37,401 nucleotides of DNA. Source: CAINVV01 sp036508555 (GTDB lineage: Bacteria; Bacteroidota; Bacteroidia; Bacteroidales; Prolixibacteraceae). The translations under genes and the position numbers were made by a program. The DNA lies in contig DATCHD010000027.1 of assembly GCA_036508555.1 (NCBI GenBank), positions 1 through 37,401 of the forward strand, written 5' to 3'. Below, piece by piece: positions 9,206 to 17,391 of the stretch; the first letter of the stretch is position 1, and every line of letters begins with the position of its first letter. The notes under the pieces were generated by a model that saw only the letters and a program-made list of their open reading frames with translations, was not told the DNA's origin and did no database searches.

Positions 9206-9745
9206 TCAGGCTTGTTTTAACAATTGAACTTCACAAATTATATAGACTGTTTCTCCTACCAGGACACCTCCAGCCTCAAGCGCTGCGTTCCAGGTCAAAT
9301 CCCAGTCTTTGCGGTTGATCTTGCCATTCAAGGTGAATCCTGCTTTTGAATTTCCCCAGGGATCTTTCATGACACCACCAAATTCGACTTCCAGTTTCAA
9401 GTTCTTTGTGATTCCTTTGATCGTCATGGCTCCAGCTAATTCATAGTTTCCGTCTTCAATCTTCTTAAGAGAATCTGACTTGAATGCCATTGTTTCATAC
9501 TTCTCCACATCAAAGAAATCCGCGCTCTTAAGATGTCCATCACGATCGGCGACACCGGTATCAACGGAAGCCGGTTTCAGGCTGAATTCAATGGAAGCTG
9601 TCGAAAAGTCCTCGCCATCGCTATAAACTGTTGCATCAAATTCCTTGAAAGTTCCTTTTACGTTGGAGATCATCAAGTGCTTTACCTTGAATGAAATTTC
9701 ACTGTGAACAGGGTCGATCACCCATTTTGTTTTTGTTGTTTCCAT
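9206..9745 (-). CDS. YceI-family polyisoprenoid-binding-like protein
   Basis: 179 aa. Typical YceI beginning (TKWVIDPVHSEISFKVKHLMISNVKGTFKEFDA) and core (ADRDGHLKSADFFDVEKYETMAFKS, then AGAMTIKGITKNLKLEVEF). YceI proteins are lipocalin-like beta barrels that bind long isoprenoid or amide chains. This copy has no signal peptide, so it is probably cytoplasmic, as many Bacteroidota paralogues are. The dioxygenase gene follows on the same strand 40 bp downstream. The cellular role is unknown. Confidence 0.9.
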   Translation of the reverse strand: METTKTKWVIDPVHSEISFKVKHLMISNVKGTFKEFDATVYSDGEDFSTASIEFSLKPASVDTGVADRDGHLKSADFFDVEKYETMAFKSDSLKKIEDGNYELAGAMTIKGITKNLKLEVEFGGVMKDPWGNSKAGFTLNGKINRKDWDLTWNAALEAGGVLVGETVYIICEVQLLKQA

Positions 9746-9833
9746 AATACAGTTTTTATTTAATGTTTATGGTACAAAGATGCGGCTACCCCGGGGATCT
9801 GAGGTTACACTTTTCGGAAAATAGGTTGTGATT

Positions 9834-10516
9834 TCAGGAAATTAACGACTTCATTTCTTCCCGAAATTCTGTCGGAGTTTGTCCGGATTTCCTTTTAAAT
9901 ACGGTAGTAAAATAGGCTTTCTCATTTCGATAATCTCTGAAACACTCTGCTGAAGAATATTCTGGCAAATAAGATTCAGATTCCTTGAAGACATGAAGAG
10001 TTTGTCTGCATAGAAATCCACTCCTTCCGGCCTGCGAAAGTTCTCTTCCAGAATTTTAAGGAAATTTTTGAAGGTGATATTTTGTGTCTTTTGATTGAGT
10101 TGTTCCGGCTCAAACTTCTTCCGCTGGGATTCTATCATGGTAAAGAGTGCGCCCAATAGGTGCCTGATCACCGCGTAATCGGGTGCTGGCTGTTGGTTTT
10201 CCTCATACATCATGGCACACAACTGGTCCAACCTATCAAAGCAGGTTCCTTGTGGAAACTCGATGGTGGCATGATCATGGTAATAGGAATAGAGTTGGAA
10301 AGTCGTTTCGGGAATGAACTCACTGCTGAACAGGATAAGCCAAAGATCCAGTTTGCCCTCTTTCACAGTAGGTTTTGCCCTGTGCATTTTCCCTTGACCG
10401 TATCTTCCAACCATCAGCTCCTCGCAATCGTGGGTATGCGGTTCGTTGGGTTTAGCTGCGATCAAGTCAAGCTCGTTGACTGTAAATTTCTGTATTTCAA
10501 ATAACTGATCTGTCAT
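9834..10516 (-). pseudogene. AraC-family transcriptional regulator broken by internal deletion(s)
   Basis: The open frame (10516 to 9851, 221 aa) begins with a cupin-like sensor (PHTHDCEELMVG) and runs into the first AraC helix-turn-helix (NLICQNILQQSVSEIIEMRK), then ends in 21 residues unlike any AraC domain. Another frame from about 9920 to the TGA at 9834 reads AYFTTVFKRKSGQTPTEFR, which is the recognition-helix end of the second AraC HTH. So about 27 codons of linker and HTH2 are missing and the frame is lost at the junction near 9915-9925. The sensor also looks about 25 residues short between EELMVG and GQGKMHR, judged from memory of the family. It starts 2 bp after the methyltransferase gene, so it was probably co-transcribed with it. 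DNA binding should be lost unless only one HTH is needed. Confidence 0.75.
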
Positions 10517-10518
10517 AG

Positions 10519-11778
10519 CTAACCATTGAATTCACGAATTGCATCCAGCATCGCCACCAGATTCTCTACCGGTACATTTGCCTGAATGTTATGGACGGTG
10601 TTGAAGACGAATCCGCCGTCCTTAGCAAAAATGGAACAATTGTCGAGCACTTGTTTCTTTACTTCAGCGGGTGTTGCGAAGGCAAGTATCTTTTGGGTAT
10701 CTACTCCGCCACCCCAGAAAACGAGATCCTTGCCATATTCTTTCTTCAGGTGTGCAGGATCCATGCCTCTGGCACTGATCTGCACCGGATTGATGATATC
10801 GAAGCCGGCCTCGATGAAAAGAGGCATGAAGTTCTCCACTGCCCCACAGGAGTGTTTGAAGCTTTTCCATCCTGTATTCTGGTGCATCCAGTCATTGATT
10901 CTTCGGTAATAAGGCAGGTAGAGGGACTTAAAATCTTCTGGAGAACAAAAGGTTGACTCCTGTGTACCGAAATCAGTTCCACAGATAAAAACTGCATCTA
11001 TTTGATTTCCTATTCTTTGGTAGATGCGGCTAAAATTAGCAATGGCAATCGCTGTCTGTTTTTCAAAAATGGCATGAATATAATCAGGCCGTAAAACCGT
11101 ACTCATGTACCAATCGGCCACGTCCCTGATTCCCTTTGGGTTTTTCAGCTGCATACCGGGCACCAGCGCAATGTCACCTAATGCGGTGCCACCAAGGCTG
11201 GCGATGACTCCTTTCCCTGTGGCCGCTTGTTTTCTGACCGTCCTTCCCCAGTAATCGAGTGTCTCCTCCGAAATCGGTTCAAACTCCTCCAGGTTATCTT
11301 CCGGATTGAGCTTGTCGTCGTCAATTGGTTTCTGACGATTGACCGCATCGAAGAAGTAACCCGCTTTTGGCATGCGGGCATTTGGTCCCAGGGAGATATC
11401 TCCACCCGGATAAATCAGGGTACTGCCGTCTTTATCGATAGTAGTATTAAATTCGACCGGAACCTGCACTACCTGTCCCCAGTTGGTGGTGTACAATTTC
11501 CATTCACATTCATTGTTAGCGATTCCAAACATGTTATTTTTGCCATAAGCCCCGACGACATCTATCCCAATCGAGTTAATCAGCTCATCATCCACCTCCC
11601 CGAGCATTTGAAAAGGTTCTATCACCTTAACAGGAAGGTCTTCCAAACCAAAATGTTTCCGAAAGTGCTTTACTGCCAGGCAATGGATTCCGGTTACGGC
11701 CGTACCGCCAAAATCACAGACCAAACGATCGGGTTGTTGGTGATTTAGTGTTTTTTGAAGATTTTCACGGGAGTTCAT
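10519..11778 (-). CDS. Uroporphyrinogen decarboxylase-family methyltransferase (MtaA/CmuA-like)
   Basis: 419 aa. The fold family is recognised from the N-terminus (MNSRENLQKTLNHQQPDRLVCDFGG), the H-x-C-G zinc-type motif at 309-312 (FKHSCGAVENFMPLF), and the following segment with VFWGGGVDTQKIL. These proteins often act as corrinoid-dependent methyltransferases rather than as haem-pathway decarboxylases, and this one is longer than HemE and lacks its N-terminal signature. No corrinoid protein gene is adjacent, so the methyl donor and acceptor are unknown. It shares an operon with the broken AraC regulator just downstream, which may once have controlled it. Confidence 0.8.
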   Translation of the reverse strand: MNSRENLQKTLNHQQPDRLVCDFGGTAVTGIHCLAVKHFRKHFGLEDLPVKVIEPFQMLGEVDDELINSIGIDVVGAYGKNNMFGIANNECEWKLYTTNWGQVVQVPVEFNTTIDKDGSTLIYPGGDISLGPNARMPKAGYFFDAVNRQKPIDDDKLNPEDNLEEFEPISEETLDYWGRTVRKQAATGKGVIASLGGTALGDIALVPGMQLKNPKGIRDVADWYMSTVLRPDYIHAIFEKQTAIAIANFSRIYQRIGNQIDAVFICGTDFGTQESTFCSPEDFKSLYLPYYRRINDWMHQNTGWKSFKHSCGAVENFMPLFIEAGFDIINPVQISARGMDPAHLKKEYGKDLVFWGGGVDTQKILAFATPAEVKKQVLDNCSIFAKDGGFVFNTVHNIQANVPVENLVAMLDAIREFNG

Positions 11779-11821
11779 GGATATTTAAATTCTGTAATCT
11801 GATAATTGAGCCCTCAAATTC

Positions 11822-11846
11822 GATTGTTGTGGCAATTTCCACAATC
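11822..11846. promoter_or_regulatory. Inverted repeat upstream of the methyltransferase gene
   Basis: GATTGT, one extra T, GTGG, a six-base spacer, then CCACAATC: eight paired bases with a single bulge. It lies 44-68 bp before the methyltransferase start at 11778, in an otherwise A/T-rich leader. It could be an operator for the neighbouring AraC-type regulator or an RNA hairpin; there is no direct evidence for either. Confidence 0.3.
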
Positions 11847-11891
11847 CCCAGTAAATATAAATGAAAATTGAATACCTGCGGATTTAGCGCC

Positions 11892-11922
11892 AAAAAAGCC
11901 GCCTCAGATTTTGAGACGGCTT
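11892..11922 (-). terminator. Intrinsic terminator after the blaI-blaR-like pair
   Basis: On the minus strand the sequence reads AAGCCGTCTCA, a 5-base loop, TGAGGCGGCTT, then a run of six T. All 11 pairs form in the RNA (one G-U). It begins 35 bp after the stop of the M56 peptidase gene. Confidence 0.85.
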
Positions 11923-11956
11923 CTTCTGGAAGAATTATTTTAACGCAGCCGGAATA

Positions 11957-14320
11957 TTATTGAAGCTTAAATTGGATCGGAATCGTATAGGCTACGCTGA
12001 CCGCAGTGCCCCGCTGCTTGCCAGGTTTCCAGTCGGGCATTAGACCAACAACCCGGATGGCTTCGGCATCTAGTAATGGGTCTACACTTTGCTCAACTTT
12101 CGCCTGCTCAACCTTCCCTTCGGCATTAACCACGAAGGAGACATATACTTTCCCTTGAGACTTATTCTTTTGAGCCTCCACAGGATATTTGACTGATCTG
12201 GCAAGGAAATTTCTCAATGCAATATCTCCACCGGGGAATTTAGGCATCTCTTCTACCACTACAAAGACTTGCGGCTCACCGTTGTTAGAGGTATTAAGCT
12301 GTGCAACAGGCTTGTTCCCATCAAGTGCAAAATTAATTGGGACGGTATAAGAGACACTGACGGCTTCACCTTTTTGCCGGCCAGGTTTCCATTCAGGCAA
12401 TTGTTCCACGACACGCAGTGCTTCAGCGTCGAGTGATGGATCGACTCCTCTGGCAATCTTTGCCTTTTCCACTTTGCCTGTGCTGTTAACAACAAATGTG
12501 ACAAATACTTTGCCCTGAATGCCTTTCTCTTTGGCCTCAATCGGATATTTTATATTTTCGCTGATGTATTTTCTCAATGCCATTTCACCGCCAGGAAATT
12601 CAGGCATCTCCTCAACAACGATAAAGACGCCATCGCTCCTTTTTTGTGGTTCCACCTTTTGGTCTGTGGAGGAAACTCCTGTGCTGGCCTGACTAGCCGC
12701 TTTTGCCTTGGTGGTGATCAAAATCACACCATTCTTACCCTTTTCTCCGTATACAATAGTGCCGGATTGATCCTTAAGAATAGAGACTGATTCAATTTGC
12801 TCCGGTTTGACTTGACTCATACCCTCCGTCGTAGTTTGAACTCCATCCAGAAAAATCAATGGAGGGTCCGTACTGTTCATTGCTTTTATTAAATTATAAG
12901 TCTCATCTATCTTCTGTTCAGCCTTTTGGCCTGAATTCACCTTTGAACCATAACTTTTTCCAGATTTGGTCGTAATCAGTAGCACCCCATTCTTAGCACT
13001 TTCCCCGTACTTTTCAGTGGCAGTTTGATTCTTCAGAACATTGATGGATTCAAATGTTTCCGGATCAAGCTTGTCCATGGCAGCTTTGCTAATCGGGACA
13101 CCATCCAGAAAGATCAACGGAGGGTTTTCATTGTCGAACCTTCTAAATGGCGGTGGTGGAGGTGGAGGAGTTCCATAACCAACAACGGTCACCTGGTCAA
13201 GTCCAATCTGACTGCCCTCCATCACAATTTTCATTGGTTGGCCATCCACTTTCTGAACTTTTGATTTGAATCCGACAAAGGAGAATACCAGTTCGCCATC
13301 GGAAGGGATACCCTTGAGTACAAAGTTTCCATTCGGATCGCTGATAGTTCCATGTGTCGACCCTTTCAAAATAACGGTCGTTCCTGGTAAGGGATTACCG
13401 TCACTCTTGAGTACCTGGCCCTTGACATCAATTGATTTAGCTTGAGGTTCAACTGCAGAAATATCATTTCCAAATTGGTATTCTGGGGTAGCAAAAGCAT
13501 AAAAAAGGAAGGCTGCTACCGGCAATACCGCCAGCATCTTCAATTTTCTGAAGGGGGAATCTATTTTCTTTTTCATCATTTTAAATCTTTTTTTGTTAAG
13601 TGAATAACTGAAGGAATTGGTCAGACAAAAGACAGGAACTCCCAATAGCTGATTCAGGAGTGCTGCCTGATAAAAAGCCGGATTTGTAGTGCTTTGCAAT
13701 GCCCGCTCGTCTGCCAGGAATTCATGATTCTGGCGGACCAAATGAGCATAAATCCAAACAAAAGGATTGAACCATTGCATGATACATAGCAGTTCGACTA
13801 ATATAAGATCGAACCAGTGACGCTGTTGAATGTGCTCACGTTCGTGATTCATGATCTCTTCCATCTCAACTGCGGCAATGGAAGGATTGACGAAAACGAA
13901 AGAGAAAAAGGAAAACGAAGTGGCAAACTCAGGGGTGCGAACCAATTTAATCGTGCCGGCTTGTTCATAACCGGCCACCTGCAGTTTGCGGATGATCTTC
14001 CACGTCTGAAAGAGCATGCGAAATAAGAAAGCCAGGATACCTGCCAGATAAATCCAGTAATATAATGGAATGGATGATTCAGTTACGATTTCACCTGCTG
14101 ACAGTTCGCCAATTGAGGAAGTTGTTGTAACTGCAACAGGTAATATCATTGCATAATGAAAAGTGTACAGTGGAAATAACAAGGAAGCAACAATTCCGCC
14201 AAGCAGATAGATCCTGTTCAGCATGAAATAACGCTCATTACGCAAAAAAAGCAAAAAAACCAGCGCAAAACCTGCAAGCCAGGCAGCCGATTTTAGGAGA
14301 AACAGTCCAATTGCTTCCAT
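11957..14320 (-). CDS. BlaR1-like M56 membrane peptidase fused to carboxypeptidase-regulatory, two plug-like and two TonB C-terminal domains
   Basis: 787 aa. Residues 1-280: M56 peptidase with several membrane helices and the zinc motif HEREH at 159-163. 297-368: carboxypeptidase-regulatory-like beta sandwich (GQVLKSDGNPLPGTTV, then GFKSK). 376-391: a SusC-like VTVVGYG linker ending in seven prolines. 400-455 and 486-540: two copies of a plug-like unit (PPLIFLDGV ... VLKNQTATEKYGESAKNGV and SILKDQSGTIVYGEKGKNGV). 567-667 and 685-787: two TonB C-terminal domains (EEMPEFPGGEMALRKY, EEMPKFPGGDIALRNF). BlaR/MecR proteins sense a signal and destroy BlaI. Here the periplasmic sensor is replaced by envelope-linked modules, so the signal may concern TonB-dependent transport or envelope state. 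The blaI-like gene lies 1 bp upstream. Confidence 0.9.
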   Translation of the reverse strand: MEAIGLFLLKSAAWLAGFALVFLLFLRNERYFMLNRIYLLGGIVASLLFPLYTFHYAMILPVAVTTTSSIGELSAGEIVTESSIPLYYWIYLAGILAFLFRMLFQTWKIIRKLQVAGYEQAGTIKLVRTPEFATSFSFFSFVFVNPSIAAVEMEEIMNHEREHIQQRHWFDLILVELLCIMQWFNPFVWIYAHLVRQNHEFLADERALQSTTNPAFYQAALLNQLLGVPVFCLTNSFSYSLNKKRFKMMKKKIDSPFRKLKMLAVLPVAAFLFYAFATPEYQFGNDISAVEPQAKSIDVKGQVLKSDGNPLPGTTVILKGSTHGTISDPNGNFVLKGIPSDGELVFSFVGFKSKVQKVDGQPMKIVMEGSQIGLDQVTVVGYGTPPPPPPPFRRFDNENPPLIFLDGVPISKAAMDKLDPETFESINVLKNQTATEKYGESAKNGVLLITTKSGKSYGSKVNSGQKAEQKIDETYNLIKAMNSTDPPLIFLDGVQTTTEGMSQVKPEQIESVSILKDQSGTIVYGEKGKNGVILITTKAKAASQASTGVSSTDQKVEPQKRSDGVFIVVEEMPEFPGGEMALRKYISENIKYPIEAKEKGIQGKVFVTFVVNSTGKVEKAKIARGVDPSLDAEALRVVEQLPEWKPGRQKGEAVSVSYTVPINFALDGNKPVAQLNTSNNGEPQVFVVVEEMPKFPGGDIALRNFLARSVKYPVEAQKNKSQGKVYVSFVVNAEGKVEQAKVEQSVDPLLDAEAIRVVGLMPDWKPGKQRGTAVSVAYTIPIQFKLQ

Positions 14321-14321
14321 A

Positions 14322-14699
14322 TTATTCGTTTTTATTGCGTTTTGCTAACTCCTTTTTGGTCTCTTCCAGCAATTGTTCAAGATCTTTGATCGAAAGGTCA
14401 TTCTCTTTGGCAAAAAAAGAAGCCATGGCAGGGAAGGAATTGTTGAAATAATTGTGCATCAATCCAATAAGTTGCTTCCCGGAGTACTCCTTCTTTTGAA
14501 TAAGTGGATAGTAGACAAACACTTTACCATAATCCTTGTGCCCGACAAATCCCTTCTTTTCCAATATCCGAACTACCGTGGATACCGTGTTTCGTGCAGG
14601 TTTTGGTTCATCGAAACGATCGAGGATGTCTTTTACCAATCCCTCTCCCAACGCCCATAAGATCTGCATGACCTGTTCTTCTGCTTTTGTTAATTGCAT
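14322..14699 (-). CDS. BlaI/MecI/CopY-family transcriptional repressor
   Basis: 125 aa from the ATG at 14699 (a TTG further upstream is less likely). A winged-helix repressor: MQLTKAEEQVMQILW is the standard N-terminus, NTVSTVVRILEKKGFV (about 37-52) the recognition helix and start of the wing, and the C-terminal helices are for dimerisation. BlaI proteins repress their own operon until the partner peptidase cleaves them. The partner gene begins 1 bp after the stop (TAA, T, ATG), so the two are almost certainly translated together. Two identical-form dyads (14741-14754 and 14780-14793) in the promoter are the probable binding sites. Confidence 0.93.
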   Translation of the reverse strand: MQLTKAEEQVMQILWALGEGLVKDILDRFDEPKPARNTVSTVVRILEKKGFVGHKDYGKVFVYYPLIQKKEYSGKQLIGLMHNYFNNSFPAMASFFAKENDLSIKDLEQLLEETKKELAKRNKNE

Positions 14700-14730
14700 G
14701 ACTTTACATTTTATAATCAATCCTTCCTAA

Positions 14731-14761
14731 CAAATATACGACTATTTATTTAGTCACACAA
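14731..14761 (-). promoter_or_regulatory. Promoter of the blaI-blaR-like operon
   Basis: On the minus strand, TTG (14761-14759), a 20-bp spacer and TATATTTG (14738-14731) match the Bacteroidota promoter layout (TTG/TTTG at -33, TAnnTTTG at -7). The -7 box ends 32 bp before the blaI start. A BlaI-type dyad fills most of the spacer, so repressor binding would block sigma factor contact. Confidence 0.65.
14741..14754. promoter_or_regulatory. BlaI-type operator 1
   Basis: ACTATTTATTTAGT: a dyad of ACTA and TAGT separated by six A/T bases, located between the -33 and -7 elements. The same dyad recurs at 14780 with the same length and only one base changed. Confidence 0.6.
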
Positions 14762-14779
14762 TAGCATTAACACTATTTA

Positions 14780-14793
14780 ACTATTTTTTTAGT
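14780..14793. promoter_or_regulatory. BlaI-type operator 2
   Basis: ACTATTTTTTTAGT: same ACTA/TAGT dyad as operator 1, with starts 39 bp apart (close to four helical turns), upstream of the -33 element. The matched form and spacing suggest two dimers on one face of the DNA. Confidence 0.55.
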
Positions 14794-14917
14794 CAATTGG
14801 TATTTCGCATTTGAATCGGACGGAATATTGTAAGATAAAGGATTTGAAGATAGGAACATCCAAAAAATCACTTGCTCATTTTACTTAAATTTGTATCTTG
14901 TAATTTTGAACAAATTT

Positions 14918-15367
14918 ATGGTCTATAACAACAAAAATTATCTGTCTTTGCTGAAGCATGTTCAGCTAATTTCCGGAATTACCCTTCTGATCGCCATTTC
15001 AGTGACCATCTGGTTTGAACAATTTCACACCGCTGTTATTCTTGGGATCTTTCTGCTGCTGATGACAGTCTTAACGAGAGTCCTGAATTATAACTTCGTC
15101 AGCGTTCAGCACGAGAACGGAAAACTGATGATCCGGCATTATGCTCTTTATGCGTTTGATCGCGACTATGAATCAATTAATTTTCCTGTTGGCAGCCTGA
15201 AACACGTCAGAGTAAAGAAATACTTTTTCGGGTTAAAATGGGATCTGTATCTCACAGTTAAATTAAAACAGGGTCTGGCGAGCTACCCTCCGGTTTGCCT
15301 CTCCGCAGTACCTTTAGCTGAACGTGAAATTCTGGTAAAAACAATCAGTGATTTGATAATCAAATAA
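14918..15367 (+). CDS. Small membrane protein of unknown function (two TM, PH-like cytoplasmic part)
   Basis: 149 aa from the ATG at 14918; an in-frame TTG nine codons upstream is less likely. Two adjacent hydrophobic segments (about 18-35 and 39-54) are followed by a soluble beta-rich region with repeated basic residues, ending near SDLIIK. The layout (two TM helices then about 90 residues with a V-Q-H-E-N-G-K-L-type strand) resembles bacterial PH-domain membrane proteins, but I do not recognise a specific family. The stop abuts the glgB stop on the other strand with no spacer. Its promoter may be TTG, 19 bp, TATCTTG just upstream. Confidence 0.65.
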   Translation: MVYNNKNYLSLLKHVQLISGITLLIAISVTIWFEQFHTAVILGIFLLLMTVLTRVLNYNFVSVQHENGKLMIRHYALYAFDRDYESINFPVGSLKHVRVKKYFFGLKWDLYLTVKLKQGLASYPPVCLSAVPLAEREILVKTISDLIIK

Positions 15368-17377
15368 TTATCGCACTCTCGTGTAAGGCTGTTTCTGCAA
15401 AATGATGGCGGTCCGGGAAGGAAGGTATAATCTCACCTGATGGGGCGATCCCATTCCACTCTCCGGCATCGAATAATAAGTCATCTGATCGTCAATCCGG
15501 TTAAATCCACCGTAAATATGAGCATCCGTCTGAAGTATGACCTTAAATTTGGAGGCCTCACAAGGAATGCCATAATTTTCAAATGATTTGTCCGGATTGA
15601 AATTGAAGACAAAAAGCATGTCCTTCCGCAAAAAAGCCAGCACTTGATCCGGCATGTTGTCAAGAATACGCCATACCTCTGGGACTTCCAATAACCGCTC
15701 TTTCCTGATTAAGTGAATCATATCCCTGTCAAAATCAAGCAGCCAGTGAAATTTCAGCTCGGGATCTTCTGAAACACTCCAAATTCTACGGGCATACTGA
15801 TACGACCAGTCATTACCTTCCCTCGGAAAATCAATCCATTCCGGATGACCAAATTCGTTCCCCATAAAATTAAGATAGGCTCCTCCGGCACATCCCAGCG
15901 TCACCAACCGGATCATCTTATGAAGCGCAATACCCCGGTCAACAGTCAAATTGGGCTGATCTTTGCGCATACTGAAATACATCTCCTTGTCGATCAGCCT
16001 GAAGATAACTGTCTTGTCCCCAACCATTGCCTGGTCGTGACTCTCGACATAACTCACCACCTTTTCCTCACTACGGTGTGTGGTCAACTCATGAAACAGA
16101 TGCCCCACATTCCATTCCTGATCCTGTTGTTCTTTGATCAGTTTAATCCACAGATCGGGTACACCCATCGACATTCTGTAATCGAAACCCAGTCCGCCGA
16201 TGCTCAAGGGCGCAGCAAGTCCGGGCAAACCGCTCATCTCCTCGGCTATGCAAAGCACCTTGGGATTGATCTCATGCGCGAGCCTGTTGGCAAACATAAA
16301 ATAAACGATGGCTTCATCATCCAGGTTCGGAGTAAAATAATCTGCATAACAGGTAAAAGCCTTGCCCAGACCGTGGTCAAAATATAGCATGCTGGTCACT
16401 CCGTCGAAACGGAAACCATCCAAACTGAATTCTGTCAGCCAATATTTTAGGTTCGAAAGGAGAAAATGCAGGACTTCATTTTTCGAATAATTAAAACAGT
16501 AGGAATCCCAGGCAGGATGTTCTCCCCGGGCACCTTCATGAAAAAATTGCGTCCGGGTACCATCGTACAATCCAAGTCCTTCGTTTACGTTTTTAACTGC
16601 GTGTGAATGAACCAGATCTATTACCACTGCTATACCCATACCATGCGCTTCATCGATCAGATGCTTCAGTTCTTCCGGAGTTCCAAATCTGGAAGAGGGT
16701 GCAAAAAAACTGGAAACGTGATATCCAAAGCTCCCATAATAGGGATGCTCAGGAATCGCCATCAGCTGAATCGTGTTGTAACCCGCAGCCTTGATACGGG
16801 GAAGCATCTCATAACGGAATTCATTATAAGTATGAACCCTCGGCTCTTCACCCGCCATGCCTACATGTGCTTCATAGATAAGCGGGGCCTCATGCAGGGG
16901 TTTAAAAATATGTCTGAAATGAAAAGTTTCTTTCGGCGCCCAAACCTGAGCGTTGAAAATAAGTGTTTCCGGATCCTGAACGACCCGTCTGGCCCATGCG
17001 GGGATTCTTTTACCCGAACCATCCTTCCAGTACATGGAAATCGCAAAAAGGTCTCCATGGTGAATAGCCGAAAGTGGAAGTTTCAGCTCCCATGTCCCAT
17101 TTTCAATTCTTCTCAGCTCAAAATCAGCATGATCCTGCCATCCGTTAAAATTACCAATGAGAAAAATCCTTGTAGCATTGGGTGCCCAGTCGCGGAAGAT
17201 CCAACCGTTTTCAGTTTTAAACAGGCCAAAATAGTCATGACCCGAAGCAAATTCCTGCAAAGAAAGATCTCCCAGCAATTCCTTTTCCTTCGATCTGTAT
17301 TTTTCAGCCCAGCGTTGGAAATCGGACGCATAAGGCTGCAAATAAGGATCAAGGTCAACCAAATGGTGAATTCCCAT
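15368..17377 (-). CDS. glgB: 1,4-alpha-glucan branching enzyme (GH13, eukaryote-like subfamily)
   Basis: 669 aa. Makes alpha-1,6 branches in glycogen. An N-terminal CBM48-type domain (FRDWAPNATRIFLIGNFNGW, 61-80) precedes the GH13 barrel. Catalytic features: nucleophile D325 in DGFRFDGVTSM, acid/base Glu at 379/380 in CIAEEMSG, and the third acid D448 in VESHDQAMVGD. Overall sequence and length resemble the eukaryote-like (GH13_8) branching enzymes common in Bacteroidota. It lies 14 bp downstream of kdsB on the same strand, so the two may be co-transcribed although their pathways are unrelated. No terminator is visible before the convergent small gene. Confidence 0.95.
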   Translation of the reverse strand: MGIHHLVDLDPYLQPYASDFQRWAEKYRSKEKELLGDLSLQEFASGHDYFGLFKTENGWIFRDWAPNATRIFLIGNFNGWQDHADFELRRIENGTWELKLPLSAIHHGDLFAISMYWKDGSGKRIPAWARRVVQDPETLIFNAQVWAPKETFHFRHIFKPLHEAPLIYEAHVGMAGEEPRVHTYNEFRYEMLPRIKAAGYNTIQLMAIPEHPYYGSFGYHVSSFFAPSSRFGTPEELKHLIDEAHGMGIAVVIDLVHSHAVKNVNEGLGLYDGTRTQFFHEGARGEHPAWDSYCFNYSKNEVLHFLLSNLKYWLTEFSLDGFRFDGVTSMLYFDHGLGKAFTCYADYFTPNLDDEAIVYFMFANRLAHEINPKVLCIAEEMSGLPGLAAPLSIGGLGFDYRMSMGVPDLWIKLIKEQQDQEWNVGHLFHELTTHRSEEKVVSYVESHDQAMVGDKTVIFRLIDKEMYFSMRKDQPNLTVDRGIALHKMIRLVTLGCAGGAYLNFMGNEFGHPEWIDFPREGNDWSYQYARRIWSVSEDPELKFHWLLDFDRDMIHLIRKERLLEVPEVWRILDNMPDQVLAFLRKDMLFVFNFNPDKSFENYGIPCEASKFKVILQTDAHIYGGFNRIDDQMTYYSMPESGMGSPHQVRLYLPSRTAIILQKQPYTRVR

Positions 17378-17391
17378 AGTAAAACAGTTTG

